Origin: an uncultured Collinsella sp.
GTDB lineage: Bacteria; Actinomycetota; Coriobacteriia; Coriobacteriales; Coriobacteriaceae
Direction of reading: 5' to 3'
Assembly (NCBI GenBank): GCA_902491415.1
Contig: CABUHP010000036.1
Location: 1 to 10,881 of the forward strand
Length of the DNA stretch: 10,881 nt
A program made the translations under genes and the position numbers. Numbering within the stretch: position 1 is the first letter of the stretch; the number at the start of each line of letters is the position of its first letter. The notes beneath the pieces were generated by a model, which did no database searches, was not told where the DNA came from, and worked only from the letters and a program-made list of their open reading frames with translations. This document shows positions 1-6,283 of the stretch, one piece after another.

Positions 1-1415
1 CGACCCTGGCGCACCACGTTGTAGCGAACGGTGCTGTAGTCGGTGTCTTCGGCGGGTGCAAGGTCGGGACGGCTCACCAGGCCAATACCAGGCACACGAA
101 TCGCCACGGGATGCTCGCGGTGGTCGAGCGACCAGCTCAGCATGGACAGATATTCCTCCATGCAGGCCGGAGCCAAGTAGCGCATGTTGGGAAGACCGCC
201 CAGCATGGAAATATCAAAGAACGAAAGGTGCGTCTCGGACGTGGTGCCAAAGATCGACGCGCCAAACACCAAGATGGTTGCGGGGGCGTCGTTGAGGCAC
301 AGATCGTGCCACAGTTCGTCGTAGGCGCGCTGCAAAAACGTGCCGTACACACCAAAGACTGGCTTGGCGCCCGAGCGCGCAAGCGCGGTGGCAAAGGTCA
401 CGGCGTGCTCCTCGGCAATGCCCACATCGACGAACTGTTTGCCGGCGGCAGCGCGAAGCTCGGGTGTAAAGCCCATGATGTAGGGCGTGGCGGCCGTGAT
501 GCCCACGACCTGCGAATCGCGCTTGATGGCGGCGCTGAGCGCCTCGCCCGTAATGTCGGCATAGGTGCGCGGCGCAGGCTCGCTCGGATGACCCGGGCAA
601 AGTTTGCGGCCGGTTGCCATATCGAAGGGTCCCACATGATGCCAGTGTTCGGGGTCGCTCTGGGCCGGCTCAAAGCCCTTGCCCTTGGCGGTGGAGACGT
701 GCAGCACGATGGGATGATCGATATCGCGCAGCTCCTGCAGCGCGTCGACGAGGGCCAACACATCGTTACCGGCGTCCAGATAGCGGTAGTCGAGCCCCAT
801 CGCGCGGAAAACGTTGCGCTCACAGGTGCCGTTGCTGGTGCGCAGCTCGGCCAGATTGCGATAGAGGCCACCGTGGTTCTCGGCGATGGACTGGTCGTTA
901 TCGTTGACGATGATGATCAGGTTGCTGTCGAGTTCGGCGGCATTGTTGAAGCCCTCAAACGCCAAGCCGCCCGAAAGCGAGCCGTCGCCAATGATGGTGA
1001 TGACGTTGTAGCTGTCGCCCGCCAGATCGCGGGCGTGTGCCAAGCCGCAGCCCAGGCTCACCGATGTGGAGGTGTGGCCCATGGCGAACAGGTCGTGCTC
1101 GGACTCGTCGGGATTGGCAAAGCCAGAAGCCTCGCCAAAACGTTCCGGATCGATATAGGTATACGCGCGCCCGGTCAGCGCCTTGTGGGCGTAGGTCTGG
1201 TGCGAAACGTCAAAGACAATCTTGTCGATAGGGGAGTTAAACACGCGATGAAGCGCAACCGTAAGCTCAACGATGCCCAGGTTGGGGGCAACGTGTCCGC
1301 CGACAGCGGCGGAGCTTTCGAGGATGGCGTGGCGAATCTCGCCGCAGAGCAGCGGAAGCTCGGCGCGGTCGAGAGCCTTGACGTCCTCGGGCGTTGTCGT
1401 TTGCGTAAGCAGCAT
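1..1415 (-). CDS. dxs: 1-deoxy-D-xylulose-5-phosphate synthase, 3' end cut off by window edge
   Basis: This enzyme condenses pyruvate and glyceraldehyde 3-phosphate to DXP, the thiamine-diphosphate-dependent entry step of the MEP isoprenoid pathway. 471 codons are visible and the frame is still open at base 1; the family is usually about 580-620 residues, so the C-terminal transketolase domain is incomplete. Seen: GGHVAPNLG at residues 39-47 (the SGHxxxxLG substrate/TPP region), DVSHQTYAHK at 69-78 (DVGHQAYPHK in classical DXS), MGHTSTS at 112-118, and the TPP/Mg motif GDGSLSGG at 143-150 followed by NDN. DVGIAEEHAVT carries the catalytic Glu at 335, after which comes the conserved TFLQRAYDEL. 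The start is firm: an in-frame TAA lies four codons upstream. The GGAG is 12 bases upstream, which is long. GDGSLSGG and IAENHGGLYRNL are typical of the divergent DXS form I associate with gut Clostridia and Coriobacteriia. It is transcribed divergently from the next gene. Confidence 0.93.
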   Translation of the reverse strand, partial: MLLTQTTTPEDVKALDRAELPLLCGEIRHAILESSAAVGGHVAPNLGIVELTVALHRVFNSPIDKIVFDVSHQTYAHKALTGRAYTYIDPERFGEASGFANPDESEHDLFAMGHTSTSVSLGCGLAHARDLAGDSYNVITIIGDGSLSGGLAFEGFNNAAELDSNLIIIVNDNDQSIAENHGGLYRNLAELRTSNGTCERNVFRAMGLDYRYLDAGNDVLALVDALQELRDIDHPIVLHVSTAKGKGFEPAQSDPEHWHHVGPFDMATGRKLCPGHPSEPAPRTYADITGEALSAAIKRDSQVVGITAATPYIMGFTPELRAAAGKQFVDVGIAEEHAVTFATALARSGAKPVFGVYGTFLQRAYDELWHDLCLNDAPATILVFGASIFGTTSETHLSFFDISMLGGLPNMRYLAPACMEEYLSMLSWSLDHREHPVAIRVPGIGLVSRPDLAPAEDTDYSTVRYNVVRQG

Positions 1416-1539
1416 CGTTGTGGGTTACTCCATGCGAATCGAGCGCCGGCGCTCCCTCGGCCGACACAATTGCACAAGACAGTCTCGCACATTTTGGCGT
1501 TTGATATGTGACGGCGGCGCGGTAATTCGACAACTGGTG

Positions 1540-1557
1540 GGGCAAAACGTTTTGTCC
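1540..1557. promoter_or_regulatory. palindrome in the divergent dxs / HD-gene region
   Basis: A perfect 12-bp palindrome CAAAACGTTTTG (1543-1554) is extended by GG/CC pairs across one G-T mismatch. It lies about 125 bases from the dxs start and 86 bases from the HD-gene start, where one dimeric regulator could serve both genes. It is not followed by a T-run, so a terminator is unlikely. No regulator is recognised. Confidence 0.4.
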
Positions 1558-1566
1558 GATGCCATA

Positions 1567-1594
1567 CTGATAGATTCGATGATGATTTTTTCAA
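1567..1594 (-). promoter_or_regulatory. candidate dxs promoter
   Basis: Read on the minus strand, TTGAAA (1594-1589) is separated by 16 bases from TATCAG (1572-1567). This resembles a sigma-70 type promoter: 5/6 at -35 and 4/6 at -10. It would start a transcript near 1560, giving dxs a leader of about 145 bases, with the palindrome at 1540-1557 just downstream of the start point. Judged by eye only. Confidence 0.3.
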
Positions 1595-1642
1595 TACGTG
1601 CAGGCCGTGGCTTGCCGCCGTGAGCCGCTGGAAGGAGGCAGC

Positions 1643-2200
1643 ATGTCCGATGCCGTTCGTGCCGAGAAAACCGCGCACGAGGTCGACGATGCCGCCCGCC
1701 AGCTCGCCCAGGCGGGCCGCTTGGACCTGACACGCGAGTTTATCCAGCATGGCGACGTGACGGTCTATGCACATGTGACCTCGGTGGCACGGGCAAGTCT
1801 GTCCTTTGCCGAGCACTTGGGCCGTGCTGGCATTTCGATCGACCGCGCCTCGCTGCTGCGCGGAGCCTTGTTACACGATTACTTTCTCTATGACTGGCAC
1901 GATCCCGATCCGAGCCATCGCCTGCACGGATTTCGGCATCCGTTTTTTGCCCTGGCGCGTGCCGAGGAAGATTTTGAGCTGACGTTGCGCGAGCGGAATA
2001 TCATCGGGCGGCATATGTTTCCGCTGGTGCCCGTGCCGCCGACGTGTCGCGAGGCGTGGATTGTTTGCCTGGCGGATAAATGGTGTGCTCTGCGTGAGAC
2101 GGTCGCCGGCCGCCTGCCGCGCAAAGGCGGCACGAACGATTCGAACGAGGGCTCGAGTGACGGCTCGAGCAAAGATTCGAGCGAGAAGAGGAGAGGGTAG
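1643..2200 (+). CDS. HD-domain protein (putative metal-dependent phosphohydrolase)
   Basis: A 185-residue protein of the HD superfamily, whose members are mostly metal-dependent phosphohydrolases. Visible candidate metal ligands are H44, the HD pair H78-D79 in LLRGALLHDYFLYDW, H99 or H124 (the latter in IGRHMFPL), and D145 in LADKWCALRE. This order (H...HD...H...D) fits the fold; the substrate cannot be predicted. The last 25 or so residues are a Ser/Asp/Gly/Lys-rich tail built from near-repeats of a TCGAG-containing unit, probably disordered. The ATG at 1643 is preferred over an in-frame ATG at 1598 because AAGGAGG (1632-1638) sits just upstream. It ends three bases before the CmpB-family gene, so the two are almost certainly one operon. 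I recall small HD proteins of this kind beside CmpB-family membrane proteins in related anaerobes; the joint role is unknown. Confidence 0.85.
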   Translation: MSDAVRAEKTAHEVDDAARQLAQAGRLDLTREFIQHGDVTVYAHVTSVARASLSFAEHLGRAGISIDRASLLRGALLHDYFLYDWHDPDPSHRLHGFRHPFFALARAEEDFELTLRERNIIGRHMFPLVPVPPTCREAWIVCLADKWCALRETVAGRLPRKGGTNDSNEGSSDGSSKDSSEKRRG

Positions 2201-2203
2201 ACG

Positions 2204-3223
2204 GTGGGGACCGCGATCGACATGGCATTTGGCGGCGTGACGCTTGCCGCCTGCCCACTCTCGGCACTGGTGCTCTCGTTTGCCTTTTACGGGTTTTGCG
2301 GTTGGGCATGGGAGTCGACAGTATGCGCCATGCTCAATCACGGACGATTTGCCAACAGTGGCTTTTTGCTGGGGCCGTGTTGTCCTATCTATGGTGTGGG
2401 CGGCATTGCCTGCTGGCTGCTGTTGCGCGGGATTCCGGATGCCTCGAGCCAGTTTGTCGCTGCAGCGCTCGTATGCAGCGTGATTGAGTACAGCGTAGGC
2501 GTGCTGTTGGAAAAAACAACGGGCGCTCGCTTTTGGGACTATTCGCATCTGCCGTTTAACCTGCACGGACGTATCTGCCTGTACTGGGCCTGCGCGTTTG
2601 GCTTGGGTGCGTTGTGCATTTGCCGTTTAGTGGAGCCGGCATTGCTGGGGCTGCTTGGCCATCTGCCGGTGCTGATTGTGCGGCTGTCCGCCTTTATCGT
2701 CGCGGTTGCGATGATGGCCGACGCGGCGTGCTCGTTGGCCAGCTGGCGTCGCCTGTCCGATCAGCTGGAGCGTGTGCGTGCCGACCTTGCCGACCGTATC
2801 AACGAGTCGCTTGCCGATGCCTCGGACTCAATGCTCGAGCGCATTCCCGAATCTACGATTGACTCGGTGGCGCAGACGCATATCCGTGGCCGTGCCGTTA
2901 ACGCGTGGCTGGCCGAGCTGGGTGACGCGGCGCTCGATGCCCTGCGCGAGAAGGCTTCGATGCCGACGTTTATCGCGGATGGTGCCCGCGGCCTGGCACT
3001 TGCCGCCCGCCGCGTGGCCGATGCCGCGCCGAGCATGCCGCGTCCGTCGCTCAGTCGTCGCCTTGCCGGCAAGCACATGAGCCGTCCGGTGCCGAGTGTG
3101 TCACTCAGCCGCCGCGACCTACGTTTCTTTAACGCCTTCCCGCGTCTGCGCATCAATCGCTACGAAGGTGTCATTCGAGCAACTAATCTCCGTGATCGCG
3201 CCCACGAGCTGTTTCGGCGCTAG
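2204..3223 (+). CDS. CmpB-family ('putative ABC-transporter type IV', PF06541-like) membrane protein
   Basis: A 339-residue integral membrane protein. The first 180 or so residues hold about five hydrophobic segments (near 15-33, 62-77, 85-102, 123-145 and 150-178) and the family's motifs: GFCGWAWES (30-38), GFLLGPCCPIYGVG (53-66), EYSVGVLLEK (95-104) and FWDYSHLPFNLHGRICL (110-126). Despite the family name, no ABC ATPase or transport activity is evident here, so transport should be regarded as unproven. Residues from about 180 to the end form an Arg/Ala/Ser-rich, likely cytoplasmic tail with helical character, longer than the core domain needs. The start is a GTG at 2204 with AGGAG ten bases upstream; an ATG at 2222 is possible but has a weaker ribosome site. 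It is translationally close to the HD gene, only three bases away. Confidence 0.85.
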   Translation: MGTAIDMAFGGVTLAACPLSALVLSFAFYGFCGWAWESTVCAMLNHGRFANSGFLLGPCCPIYGVGGIACWLLLRGIPDASSQFVAAALVCSVIEYSVGVLLEKTTGARFWDYSHLPFNLHGRICLYWACAFGLGALCICRLVEPALLGLLGHLPVLIVRLSAFIVAVAMMADAACSLASWRRLSDQLERVRADLADRINESLADASDSMLERIPESTIDSVAQTHIRGRAVNAWLAELGDAALDALREKASMPTFIADGARGLALAARRVADAAPSMPRPSLSRRLAGKHMSRPVPSVSLSRRDLRFFNAFPRLRINRYEGVIRATNLRDRAHELFRR

Positions 3224-3259
3224 TCGGGACGGGCGCGCTCACGGCTCCCTTGCTCGTGT

Positions 3260-3317
3260 ATTTCCCGTCCGTTTCGCGTCCGTTGCCGCGCCGTTTCCAA
3301 GATTGCGGCACCGTTTC
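3260..3317. promoter_or_regulatory. helix-phased GTTTC repeats upstream of amtB (GlnR-box-like)
   Basis: In the 198-base gap before amtB, the pentamers ATTTC (3260), GTTTC (3271), GTTGC (3282) and GTTTC (3293) begin exactly 11 bases apart. The spacers are near-identical GC-rich hexamers (ccgtcc, gcgtcc, cgcgcc). A further GTTTC starts at 3313, 20 bases on. On the minus strand this reads GAAAC-n6-GCAAC-n6-GAAAC, which matches the spacing and the GaAAC half of the actinobacterial GlnR consensus as I remember it (gTnAC-n6-GaAAC-n6). The position in front of amtB-glnK fits a nitrogen regulator. Binding by a GlnR-like protein is inferred. Confidence 0.5.
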
Positions 3318-3350
3318 CATTCGACAACGCTGCGTTTAACAACGCCGTAT

Positions 3351-3364
3351 CTGGTCTACACCAG
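3351..3364. promoter_or_regulatory. short inverted repeat in the amtB leader or promoter
   Basis: CTGGT (3351-3355) and ACCAG (3360-3364) form a five-base-pair inverted repeat around CTAC, about 58 bases before the amtB start. It could be an operator half-pair or a small leader hairpin. A convincing -35/-10 pair could not be picked out nearby. The rest of the 3224-3421 gap also contains a weak GGACGGG/CCCGTCC pairing (3227-3270) after the upstream stop codon, possibly a weak terminator. Confidence 0.25.
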
Positions 3365-3421
3365 TTGCCCCTCGGCCGCATTATGGGCGCCGACAACGTT
3401 CATGCGACCAAGGGGGAGCGA

Positions 3422-4699
3422 ATGTACGATACGGGATCGACAACGTTTATGCTCATCTGCACCATGCTCGTGTTTTTAATGACACCGGGCTTGGCGTTTT
3501 TCTATGGCGGCCTGTCCAGGCGCAAAAATGTCATCAACACCATGCTTATGTGCTTTGGCGCCATTGGCCTGGTTGGTGTGCTGTGGATTGTTGCCGGCTG
3601 GTCGCTGGCCTACGGCGGCGACGGTTCCAGCCCGTTTATTGGAGGCCTTGACCAGCTGCTGTGCCTGCCGGTGCTCGGCCAGGTGCTGCGGGCGGCCGAG
3701 GGCAATGCCGCGGACGGTGCCGTCTATCCTCAGGTCATCAACATCGCCTTCCAGATGGCGTTTGCCATGATCACGGCCGCTATCGTCACGGGCAGCCTGG
3801 CCGGCCGCGTTAAGTTTGGTGCCATGACGGCCTTCCTGGGCATTTGGCTGCTTGTGGTCTATGCGCCGCTTGCCCACATGGTTTGGGGCGGCGATGGCTC
3901 CTTTATCGGTGACATTATCGGCGCACTCGACTTTGCCGGCGGCGACGTGGTGCACATTTCGTCCGGTCTTACCGGCCTGATCCTCTGCTTAATGCTTGGC
4001 CGTCGTCGTGGCTTTGGCATGGTGAGCTACCGTCCACATAACGTGCCGTTTGTGGCGTTGGGCGCCGGCCTGCTTTGGTTTGGCTGGTTTGGCTTTAACG
4101 GCGGCAGCGAGTTTAAGGCCGACGCCGTGGCGGCACTCGCCATCCTCAACACCGTGACGGCCAGCGCGGCGGGCATGGTCTCGTGGCTTGCCGTCGAGCG
4201 CGTGCACGTCGGTCGCCCCACGCTGGTGGGCGCCAGCACCGGTCTGGTTGCGGGCCTTGTGGTGGTCACGCCCGGCGCGGGCTTTGTCGAGCCGTGGGCA
4301 GCGCTGGTTATGGGCCTGATCGTATCGCCCGTCTGCTACCTGGCCATCAGCCATCTTAAGACCAAGTTTGGCTACGACGATGCGCTCGACGCGTTTGGCT
4401 GCCACGGCATCGGCGGCATCTTGGGCGGCGTGCTCACGGGCCTGTTCTGCGTGCCGGAGCTTTCGTGGACCGGTAAGGGCGGCCTGCTCTACACGGGCGA
4501 TGTGTCGCTGCTCATCTCGCAGATTTTGGGCATTGTGGTGACGGTCGTCATTGTACTGGTACTCGATTTGGTGATCGCCGCGGTGGTCAAGGCGCTGTTC
4601 CACGGCAGCCTGCGCGTGGACGAGGCCGATGAGACGCTGGGCTTGGATGCGAGTCAGCACGGCGAGAGCGCATATCCCTCCTTTTCGGGACTTGACTAG
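3422..4699 (+). CDS. amtB: ammonium transporter, Amt family
   Basis: A 425-residue polytopic inner-membrane channel that takes up ammonium under nitrogen limitation as a trimer. About eleven hydrophobic helices are visible, with the family's TPGLAFFYGGLSRRKN near residues 21-35. The Amt signature DFAGGDVVHISSG contains D170 and the first pore histidine H178; the second pore histidine H328 is in DAFGCHGIGG. The C-terminal cytoplasmic tail ends with LGLDASQHGESAY, the conserved region that contacts PII. The length is normal for the family. No cleavable signal is apparent, as the first helix starts right after a short polar N-terminus. The ATG at 3422 is chosen because AGGGGGAG (3411-3418) precedes it; in-frame ATGs at 3365 and 3383 would add unconserved residues. 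glnK follows, the classic amtB-glnK pairing. Confidence 0.97.
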   Translation: MYDTGSTTFMLICTMLVFLMTPGLAFFYGGLSRRKNVINTMLMCFGAIGLVGVLWIVAGWSLAYGGDGSSPFIGGLDQLLCLPVLGQVLRAAEGNAADGAVYPQVINIAFQMAFAMITAAIVTGSLAGRVKFGAMTAFLGIWLLVVYAPLAHMVWGGDGSFIGDIIGALDFAGGDVVHISSGLTGLILCLMLGRRRGFGMVSYRPHNVPFVALGAGLLWFGWFGFNGGSEFKADAVAALAILNTVTASAAGMVSWLAVERVHVGRPTLVGASTGLVAGLVVVTPGAGFVEPWAALVMGLIVSPVCYLAISHLKTKFGYDDALDAFGCHGIGGILGGVLTGLFCVPELSWTGKGGLLYTGDVSLLISQILGIVVTVVIVLVLDLVIAAVVKALFHGSLRVDEADETLGLDASQHGESAYPSFSGLD

Positions 4700-4802
4700 C
4701 GGCTTCCCCAGGCACCGCACCTTGGGTTTCAAACCGTCGCTTGCGTACAAAAGTACGCGGCGCTCCTCTTTCAACCCAATCTGCGGCACCTGGGAAACCC
4801 GC
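4699..4802. repeat. 104-bp imperfect inverted repeat between amtB and glnK
   Basis: The element is symmetric about position 4750.5. It begins at the last base of the amtB stop codon and ends 43 bases before glnK. Matching blocks are GCGG..TT.CCCAGG on the outside (12 of 14 pairs), CCGCA (4715-4719) with TGCGG (4782-4786), TTGGGTT (4722-4728) with AACCCAA (4773-4779), and an apical perfect hairpin GCGTAC-AAAA-GTACGC (4743-4758). Unpaired interruptions are mostly symmetric. There is no T-run after it, so it is not a typical terminator. It may be a dispersed palindromic repeat or a structured RNA tuning glnK expression relative to amtB. The function is unknown. Confidence 0.7.
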
Positions 4803-4845
4803 GTCTCATGTAAAGGGATACGTTGATTATTGAGAGGAATTCATT

Positions 4846-5184
4846 ATGAAAAAGATCACGGCTATCGTGCGTCAGGAAAAGCTTGAGGTTCTCAAAGACG
4901 CGCTGTTTGCTGCCGATGTTCGCGGCATGACTATCAACCAGGTGCAGGGCTGCGGTGCACAGCATGGCTGGAAGGAATACGTGCGCGGCAACGAGTTGCT
5001 TGTCAACACGATCCCTAAGGTACAGTTCACCCTTATTTGCGCCGACGAGCATGTCGACGGCATTGTCGAGATTATCTGCAACGCTGCTCGCACCGGAGCC
5101 GTCGGCGACGGCAAGATCTGGGTCGAGCCGGTCGAGGAGGTTATCCGTATCCGTACCGGCGAGCATGGTCCCGCCGCGGTGTAG
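4846..5184 (+). CDS. glnK: PII nitrogen regulatory protein, GlnK type
   Basis: A 112-residue PII signal protein, the same length as E. coli GlnB and alignable without gaps. PII trimers bind ATP/ADP and 2-oxoglutarate; GlnK-type members dock on AmtB and block it when nitrogen is plentiful. Conserved residues seen are G35 and G37, Q39 and K58 (2-oxoglutarate/T-loop base), TGxxGDGKI (83-91, with K90), and R101 and R103 in IRIRTGE. The T-loop is unusual. Position 51, the Tyr that is uridylylated or adenylylated in many bacteria, is Leu; positions 46 and 49 are Val and Asn; the conserved R38 is Ala. Covalent control at Tyr51 is therefore impossible. GAGAGGAA (4832-4839) precedes the ATG at a good distance. 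It is probably co-transcribed with amtB across the 104-bp inverted repeat. Confidence 0.95.
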   Translation: MKKITAIVRQEKLEVLKDALFAADVRGMTINQVQGCGAQHGWKEYVRGNELLVNTIPKVQFTLICADEHVDGIVEIICNAARTGAVGDGKIWVEPVEEVIRIRTGEHGPAAV

Positions 5185-5199
5185 GACGATCTTTCGCCT

Positions 5200-5231
5200 A
5201 ACGGGCGCGCTTCTCTTGGGGCGCGCCCGTT
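5200..5231 (+). terminator. strong hairpin, likely terminator of amtB-glnK
   Basis: A perfect 11-bp GC-rich stem, AACGGGCGCGC with GCGCGCCCGTT, around a ten-base loop starts 15 bases after the glnK stop. The downstream bases TCTCGTCT are only moderately T-rich, so termination efficiency is uncertain. Confidence 0.7.
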
Positions 5232-5243
5232 CTCGTCTACAAT
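5216..5243 (+). promoter_or_regulatory. candidate promoter for the HAD phosphatase gene
   Basis: TACAAT (5238-5243, 5/6 to the -10 consensus) is preceded at 16 bases by TTGGGG (3/6), which lies at the edge of the loop of the upstream terminator hairpin. Transcription would start near 5250, giving a leader of roughly 20 bases that carries the AAGGAG ribosome site (5256-5261). Confidence 0.4.
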
Positions 5244-5271
5244 ATCGTGCAGACGAAGGAGAGGCACGCCC

Positions 5272-6129
5272 ATGATCAAGATGTTTGCGAGTGACTTAGA
5301 CGGAACGCTGCTGAACGCCCTGCACGAGGCGGATGGTGCCATCCGCCGTGCCATTCGCGAGCTGACCGAGGCTGGCCTGCATGTGGTTCCCGCGACCGGA
5401 CGCTCGACGCTGCCGATCGGCGAGCATGGCTTTACGGGCCTGGCGCTTGACGCCTGCTGCTCCAATGGATCAATCGTACGCGACAGCCATGGCGAGGTGC
5501 TCAAGACCTGGACCATCGACCCTCAGATTACCGAGGAGCTGCTCAAGGAGTTTCCGGATATCTGTTTTGACTGCTCCACGCCCGATGGCATGTTTTCGAG
5601 CGGATCGTTTGAGATGCACCAGGCGGGCTTTAAAAAGGACAGTCCTATCAAGCGCATCGTGATGCGCGGCATGCGTGCGCGTGGCGGGTATCACGAGGAG
5701 CAGTATTTCGACCAGTCGATCGGCGACATCCTGCGCCACGATGTGTGTAAGATCAACTGCCGTGTGACCTCGCCCGAGCTGGAGCGCGACCTTAAGGCAT
5801 ATTTGGCCGAGCGCTCGGACCGTGTAGTCAACGCGCCGTTTGACCCGGTGATGTTTGAGATCACGGACGCGGCGTGCAACAAGGGCGAGAGTGTGTCCTG
5901 GCTGGCGGGCTACTACGGCATTGCCGAGGACGAGGTCGCGGTCTACGGCGACGGCGGCAACGACATTGCCATGCTCAAACGCTTCCGCCACAGCTACGCG
6001 ACCAAAAACGCAAGCGATGCCGCCAAGGCCGCCGCGAGCGCGACCATCGGCAGCTGCATGGTCCACGCCGTCCCCAAACACATGCTCGCCACCATGCACA
6101 AGCAAAACTCTCGCACCGTCATCGAATAA
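5272..6129 (+). CDS. Cof-type HAD-superfamily phosphatase
   Basis: A 285-residue soluble hydrolase of the HAD superfamily, Cof/type IIB group, which dephosphorylates small phosphorylated metabolites; the substrate cannot be told from sequence. All four catalytic motifs are present: motif I DLDGTLL with nucleophile D8 and acid/base D10; motif II T42 in ATGRST; motif III K204 in NKGES; motif IV GDGGNDIAML with D227 and D231 holding Mg. The segment of about 75-190 between motifs II and III is the C2-type cap. Length is normal for the group. The ATG at 5272 follows AAGGAG by ten bases. It appears monocistronic, with a terminator before it and a palindromic repeat one base after its stop codon. 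Confidence 0.92.
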   Translation: MIKMFASDLDGTLLNALHEADGAIRRAIRELTEAGLHVVPATGRSTLPIGEHGFTGLALDACCSNGSIVRDSHGEVLKTWTIDPQITEELLKEFPDICFDCSTPDGMFSSGSFEMHQAGFKKDSPIKRIVMRGMRARGGYHEEQYFDQSIGDILRHDVCKINCRVTSPELERDLKAYLAERSDRVVNAPFDPVMFEITDAACNKGESVSWLAGYYGIAEDEVAVYGDGGNDIAMLKRFRHSYATKNASDAAKAAASATIGSCMVHAVPKHMLATMHKQNSRTVIE

Positions 6130-6130
6130 T

Positions 6131-6157
6131 GTGACAAAGGGGCAGCCCCTTTGTCAC
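6131..6157. repeat. 27-bp perfect palindromic repeat, copy 1
   Basis: Arms GTGACAAAGGGGC and GCCCCTTTGTCAC flank a single A. The element starts one base after the HAD stop codon, so as RNA it could act as its terminator or 3' stabiliser. A second, degenerate copy lies at 6565-6591. I associate this element with Collinsella genomes as a dispersed intergenic repeat, but that is memory and not a search result. Confidence 0.8.
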
Positions 6158-6179
6158 GGGGGTCTGTGTTCTTGGAATA

Positions 6180-6193
6180 CGAACATATATTCG
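6180..6193. promoter_or_regulatory. SOS-box-like palindrome (LexA site candidate)
   Basis: CGAACATATATTCG fits the Gram-positive/actinobacterial LexA core GAAC-N4-GTTC with one mismatch (GAAC-ATAT-ATTC), and its outer bases are also symmetric. It overlaps the candidate -35 hexamer of the small-peptide promoter, where repressor binding would block transcription. LexA control is inferred. Confidence 0.45.
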
Positions 6194-6219
6194 CATATAC
6201 AACTACGCTTTGATAGAAT
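6190..6219 (+). promoter_or_regulatory. candidate promoter of the small membrane peptide
   Basis: TTCGCA (6190-6195, 4/6) and TAGAAT (6214-6219, 5/6) are separated by 18 bases in a locally AT-rich patch that contrasts with the surrounding GC-rich genes. The transcript would begin near 6226, leaving a leader of about 58 bases that holds hairpin CGGCA/TGCCG (6232-6249) and the Shine-Dalgarno hairpin. Confidence 0.45.
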
Positions 6220-6257
6220 CGGTATCGTTGGCGGCAGTTCCATGTGCCGGGCAGCGC

Positions 6258-6277
6258 CCTCCACCTGATGGGAGGTG
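6258..6277 (+). promoter_or_regulatory. leader hairpin that can mask the Shine-Dalgarno sequence
   Basis: The excellent ribosome site GGAGGTGAT (6271-6279) can pair in two mutually exclusive ways: CCTCC (6258-6262) with GGAGG (6271-6275), or CACCT (6262-6266) with AGGTG (6273-6277). Either fold hides it. Such sequestration is common in type I toxin messages. Confidence 0.45.
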
Positions 6278-6283
6278 ATGCCC

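Noticed and set aside
111..1511. 466-codon plus-strand ORF opposite dxs
   Set aside because: It is a shadow of dxs in GC-rich DNA. The minus strand encodes all DXS motifs in order, while the plus-strand product has no recognisable domain and no ribosome site.
2110..2200. TCGAG-rich repeats at the end of the HD gene as a DNA regulatory repeat
   Set aside because: They stay in frame as a Ser/Asp-rich tail and are better explained as a low-complexity protein end.
3352..3368. Sigma-54-like TGG...TTGC ahead of amtB
   Set aside because: The spacing between the GG and GC elements is three bases too long, and Actinobacteria are not expected to have sigma-54.
3989..4789. 266-codon minus-strand ORF opposite amtB
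   Set aside because: Shadow of amtB; His/Arg/Ala-rich with no family resemblance, and it starts inside the 104-bp inverted repeat.
4699..4802. Intergenic inverted repeat as a rho-independent terminator
   Set aside because: No T-run follows either arm, interruptions are frequent, and a terminator here would cut glnK off from amtB.
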